Made by a program: the position numbers and the translations under genes. A model generated the notes under the pieces. That model was not told the origin of the DNA, made no database searches, and saw only the letters and a list, made by a program, of their open reading frames with translations. 6,426 nt of DNA from an uncultured Lachnospiraceae bacterium. Its GTDB lineage: Bacteria > Bacillota_A > Clostridia > Lachnospirales > Lachnospiraceae. Below, in pieces: positions 6,256-6,426 of the stretch. How positions within the stretch are numbered: position 1 is the stretch's first letter; each line of letters starts with the position of its first letter. The DNA lies in contig USPJ01000076.1 in NCBI GenBank assembly GCA_900556645.1, positions 1 through 6,426 of the forward strand, read 5' to 3'.

Positions 6256-6340
6256 AAAGCATCCCTCCTTTTGTAGAAATCATTTTAAGAACTTTTTCCT
6301 TATCTGTCATTGTGCGTTTTTCACAAATATTTTTGTCCAT
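6254..6340 (-). CDS. possible small ORF (28 codons) or tail of a longer upstream frame
   Basis: The frame from ATG 6340 gives a 28-residue hydrophilic peptide beginning MDKNICEKRTMTDKEK and ending ISTKGGML before TAG (6256-6254). AAAGGA (6357-6352) precedes the ATG by 11 nt, a slightly long spacing. The same frame is open upstream to the window edge (6426), so this may instead be the end of a longer gene. The stop TAG is part of TAGGAAAG, which serves as the ribosome binding site of the peptidase 10 nt downstream; the tadC/flp junction shows the same layout, which mildly favours real translation. The segment MTDKEKVLKMISTKGGML resembles the first helix of winged-helix domains of the AbiEi-antitoxin type, but it stops there, so a remnant is possible. 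No function is assigned. Confidence 0.25.
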   Translation of the reverse strand: MDKNICEKRTMTDKEKVLKMISTKGGML

Positions 6341-6394
6341 TTTTTTGAAATTCCTTTGAAATCCTCTTTTTTCCAAGGTTTTGGATGTCAAAAA

Positions 6395-6423
6395 GTTATA
6401 GTGAATATATATTTTTTTGTATA
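6395..6423 (-). promoter_or_regulatory. candidate sigma-A-type promoter upstream of the tad operon
   Basis: Read on the minus strand, TATACA (6423-6418) stands 17 nt before TATAAC (6400-6395). These match 4 of 6 and 5 of 6 bases of the TTGACA and TATAAT consensus. Transcription would begin near 6388, about 145 nt before the peptidase ATG. The whole stretch is very AT-rich, so a chance match is quite possible, and the true operon promoter could lie beyond the window edge. No operator or riboswitch-like structure was recognised. Confidence 0.25.
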
Positions 6424-6426
6424 ACT

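Noticed and set aside
6254..6262. Two-codon mini frame ATG CTT TAG right after AAGGAGGG.
   Set aside because: The ATG is one base from the site, too close for initiation, and the bases are part of the larger 28-codon frame.
6371..6385. Short inverted repeat TCCAA-AACC-TTGGA (minus strand), possible operator or terminator.
   Set aside because: The 5-bp arms with a 4-nt loop are weak and AT-rich. There is no T-run on the minus strand after it, so it is not a terminator there.
6386..6391. A perfect TTGACA (minus strand) that could be a -35 box.
   Set aside because: No -10-like hexamer lies 16-19 nt downstream; the bases there are purine-rich (AAGAGGA). The TATACA/TATAAC pair upstream is a better, though weak, candidate.
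6113..6424. Plus-strand open frame of 103 codons over the leader and the start of the peptidase gene.
   Set aside because: Half of it is antisense to a clear A24 peptidase and the rest is low-complexity Phe/Ile-rich translation of AT-rich DNA.
1..6426. Strong pyrimidine bias of the plus strand with many short T-runs, which could suggest repeats or terminators.
   Set aside because: It is explained by all genes lying on the minus strand with purine-rich codons (AAA, GAA, GAG, AGA). No repeat units, CRISPR pattern or GC-rich stem followed by a T-run was found between genes.

Overview
The window is one tightly packed minus-strand operon for a Tad/Flp-type (type IVb) pilus assembly machine, read from high to low coordinates. 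The gene set and protein style point to a Gram-positive, low-to-mid GC Clostridia, most likely a Lachnospiraceae-type gut anaerobe. The signs are a short Flp1-like pilin with an E-M-I-L-I-L core, a DUF5702-type membrane protein straight after the pilin, a TadC with an extra outer domain, AGGAGG-type ribosome binding sites and several non-ATG starts. No secretin (RcpA), TadG or TadD is seen, which fits a cell without an outer membrane. The taxonomic call is inference from these features; no search was run.

Layout in reading order. 6426-6244: an AT-rich leader with a weak promoter candidate and a small open frame of unclear status that runs to 6254. 6243-5824: a short A24 prepilin peptidase (TadV/CpaA). 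5827-4778: a TadZ/CpaE-like protein whose receiver phosphoacceptor and Walker A positions both look degenerate. 4833-3592: the TadA/CpaF motor ATPase with all motifs intact. 3691-2933: TadB. 2943-1762: TadC with a domain of about 190 residues placed outside the cell before the usual core. 1751-1563: a 62-residue Flp1-like prepilin. 1579-164: a DUF5702-type single-pass protein. 162-1: the start of a further lysine-rich frame that leaves the window.

How they work together (family knowledge applied to these genes): the peptidase trims the pilin leader; CpaF burns ATP on the cytoplasmic face; TadB and TadC form the membrane platform that converts this into pilin extraction; the TadZ-like protein probably places the machine in the cell; Flp is the fibre subunit; the DUF5702 protein is a probable accessory or minor component.

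The operon is unusually compressed. Most junctions overlap (4, 32-56, 100, 11 and 17-35 nt), the pilin is separated from tadC by 10 nt, and the last junction has a single base between stop and first possible start. No rRNA, tRNA, CRISPR array, mobile element or convincing terminator was seen. The most notable points are the degenerate TadZ, a possible CTG start with a CTGA overlap, the long CpaF/TadB overlap in which both frames look meaningful, and the outer domain of TadC.
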